A DNA stretch of 64,000 bases from assembly GCA_013365325.1 (NCBI GenBank), contig JABVXV010000109.1, positions 87,501 through 151,500 of the forward strand. The letters run 5' to 3'. The notes under the pieces are model-generated. The model saw only the letters and a program-made list of their open reading frames with translations. It made no database searches and was not told the DNA's origin. Positions within the stretch are counted from its first letter, which is position 1, and each line of letters opens with the position of its first letter. The DNA is from Dipetalonema caudispina (Eukaryota; Nematoda; Chromadorea; Rhabditida; Onchocercidae). The translations under genes and the position numbers were made by a program. Positions 62,301 to 64,000 of the stretch are shown here, one piece after another.

Positions 62301-64000
62301 TTCAGGTTTGTTTTAACAGTTAATCTTTTTCCTTCTTAATGTTCTCACAATAGGTGGAACTTTATACTTGTAAATGTGTTAATTTTGATAATTTTTTTGT
62401 TAACGATACACAAACACTACATTAATTTTCATAATTTCAACGATCCGAACGACTCAGAGATGCATTCAACTCATTTACACATATATGTTGAGTAATATTG
62501 TAAACATATTTACAATAGTGACTACTTAGCACAGAATGACATTTTCATCGGTAACCTAAAATTACCAACTGTCATCTGCATCTGTGGTACTAACAAGTAG
62601 AGGTAGAATGATGCTGAACATTGATAATATCGTAAATTGCATTGCGATCAAAACTACTAATTGGTTTAAATCCATCATTTTAATGTATTTAAGTTTAAAA
62701 TTTCTTCTTGCTTGATGACTAAAATTAGAGAGTGTAAAAAGTTATGAAAAGAGTAAGGGTTGATGTTTTGGATAGTTCACAGTATAAATGTTGATGCGAA
62801 ATGGTTTTAATCAAGAAAATTTGCGAATAATAATAGTGTTATTAATCTTAATGCTACTATTATTACTCAAGTAATGATAATTTAGATTTATATAGTCATT
62901 TTAACGACAAAAGTTCAACTCCATCAATTCATGAAATTTCAAACAAAATTAAATATTTCATTCAATGCCTCACAAATCTGGCCTAAATACATTTCTTTTT
63001 ATCTTCAACACATACTACATTTGATCTTTCTTCACTAATACTCATTAAGTTATTTTACAATCGATTTTTTAGTCTCATAATACGATTTTTCAGAAGCTTT
63101 CTCCTTTTTTTTTCTTTAAAAAAAACCTTTACGATACTTCCTTTAAAAGTTTAATTATTTAAATTACGATTTCCTTCAACTTATATCCGATTATCCGTCT
63201 TTAATTCTTCATTAGTTATCTGTCATAAATGCTTGTTAATTCATCAATTTTCAACTCCCCACGCATTTCACTTCATCGTACCAATATATTATGTCATCCT
63301 GATTGCAAGAATTTTTTCTTAGTTTCTAGATCAAGGTTGAATATGAAATTTTCCGAGTCATGAGAGGTAAGATTTTTTATCAATGAATATTTTCGAAAAA
63401 CCTTTCGTTTCGATGAAAATTATCTCATCAATCCTCGAACTAAAGTTAAATCCTTTTTTCTCGCATTTAATTTGTAACTTCCTTTGCACAAAAATGAACC
63501 GGAAATCTAATCGAACTATTTCTGCTAGAATATTAAATACTGTATCCAAGAATTGAATAGTTCTGTAATAACTGGCATAATCGGTGAAAAGTTCATTTTT
63601 GCATTTTTTTTTAAAGATGATTGTGATAATTATGATAGTGATAATATCCATCATCTTAGCAAAGATAGCAATACTAATCGCATATTTATCCTTGATAAGA
63701 ATTTGTCATTATCTTTCAAATAATACAATCCACAATTGGAGGGGAAAATAAATTTTCTGCAATCTCCGTAATTATCATTTCATGCAGTTGATCCTGCAAA
63801 TTTAAGGAAACGGTACCTGGAGAAGAAAATTAATGATTAATTGCTCTTAATATCCTGTAAAGTGATAAAATAACAATCTAATGTTTAATAGCCAGGACTT
63901 CATCTTTCTAGCATTTATTTTTGAGGATTCAAAATGATGTTATCGGATTCCAATTAATAAGCCTAGCATAAATTACTAGTCTTGCGAAATCGGTAGGGTA

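Larger units (their letters stand above)
56609..64000. other. 7.4-kb gene-poor region downstream of the CDK gene
   Basis: AT-rich with many T or A runs, and no exon with convincing splice context on either strand. Open frames such as 60421-60630 (plus) and 63358-63654 (minus) are low-complexity and unsupported. It holds the CDK 3' UTR, a CAAA microsatellite near 57427, and a diverged duplication near 59 kb. Confidence 0.6.

Noticed and set aside
63358..63654. 98-codon minus-strand open frame near the right edge
   Set aside because: Composition follows the AT-rich background, with no motif, no neighbouring exon and no splice signals. It could be revisited with sequence beyond the window.

Overview
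This is nuclear DNA from an animal, and it looks like a nematode, probably clade III or filarial. It is strongly AT-rich. Genes are cut into short exons by GT..AG introns, mostly 150-900 bp, many with TTTTCAG-type acceptors. Several start codons sit 8-13 nt behind a strong acceptor, as expected for spliced-leader trans-splicing. Genes are tightly packed and in places operon-like. All gene models were assembled by hand from exon homology and reading phase. Organism and orthology are inference, not database results.

Left part (1-19.6 kb), all on the minus strand. In transcription order: a small unidentified gene (about 19.6-18.9 kb), a KGD4/MRPS36-like subunit of the 2-oxoglutarate dehydrogenase complex (18.6-17.5 kb), the complex I subunit NDUFA9 (16.5-13.5 kb), and an AGTPBP1/CCP1-type cytosolic carboxypeptidase that deglutamylates tubulin (about 13.3-0.46 kb, more than 20 exons). 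NDUFA9 and the carboxypeptidase are separated by only about 0.2 kb with a poly(A) signal between them, as in a nematode operon.

Middle (20.5-26 kb), plus strand: a multi-pass membrane protein that may be a divergent TIMMDC1/Tim17-like protein, then a FIT2 (fat-storage-inducing transmembrane) protein. Next comes pyroglutamyl-peptidase I (29.1-27.3 kb, minus), divergent from a KIAA1143-family acidic protein (29.6-30.9 kb, plus).

32.2-37.2 kb, minus strand: a membrane-anchored phospholipase-B-like (SGNH/GDSL) protein of 578 residues that keeps the catalytic Ser but lacks the block III Asn and block V Asp/His, so it reads as a pseudo-phospholipase. A small unidentified gene follows about 60 bp behind it.

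Right part (37.2-64 kb): about 14 kb and 7 kb of gene-poor sequence full of A/T homopolymer runs flank one gene, a PFTAIRE-type cyclin-dependent kinase (CDK14 family, 13 coding exons, 535 residues). The gene-poor stretches hold a near-perfect 19-bp palindrome, a 124-bp diverged duplication, microsatellites, and a GC-richer island at 48.0-48.3 kb with two ATGCAAAT octamers and a cysteine-rich open frame.

No rRNA, tRNA, CRISPR array or intact transposon was recognised.
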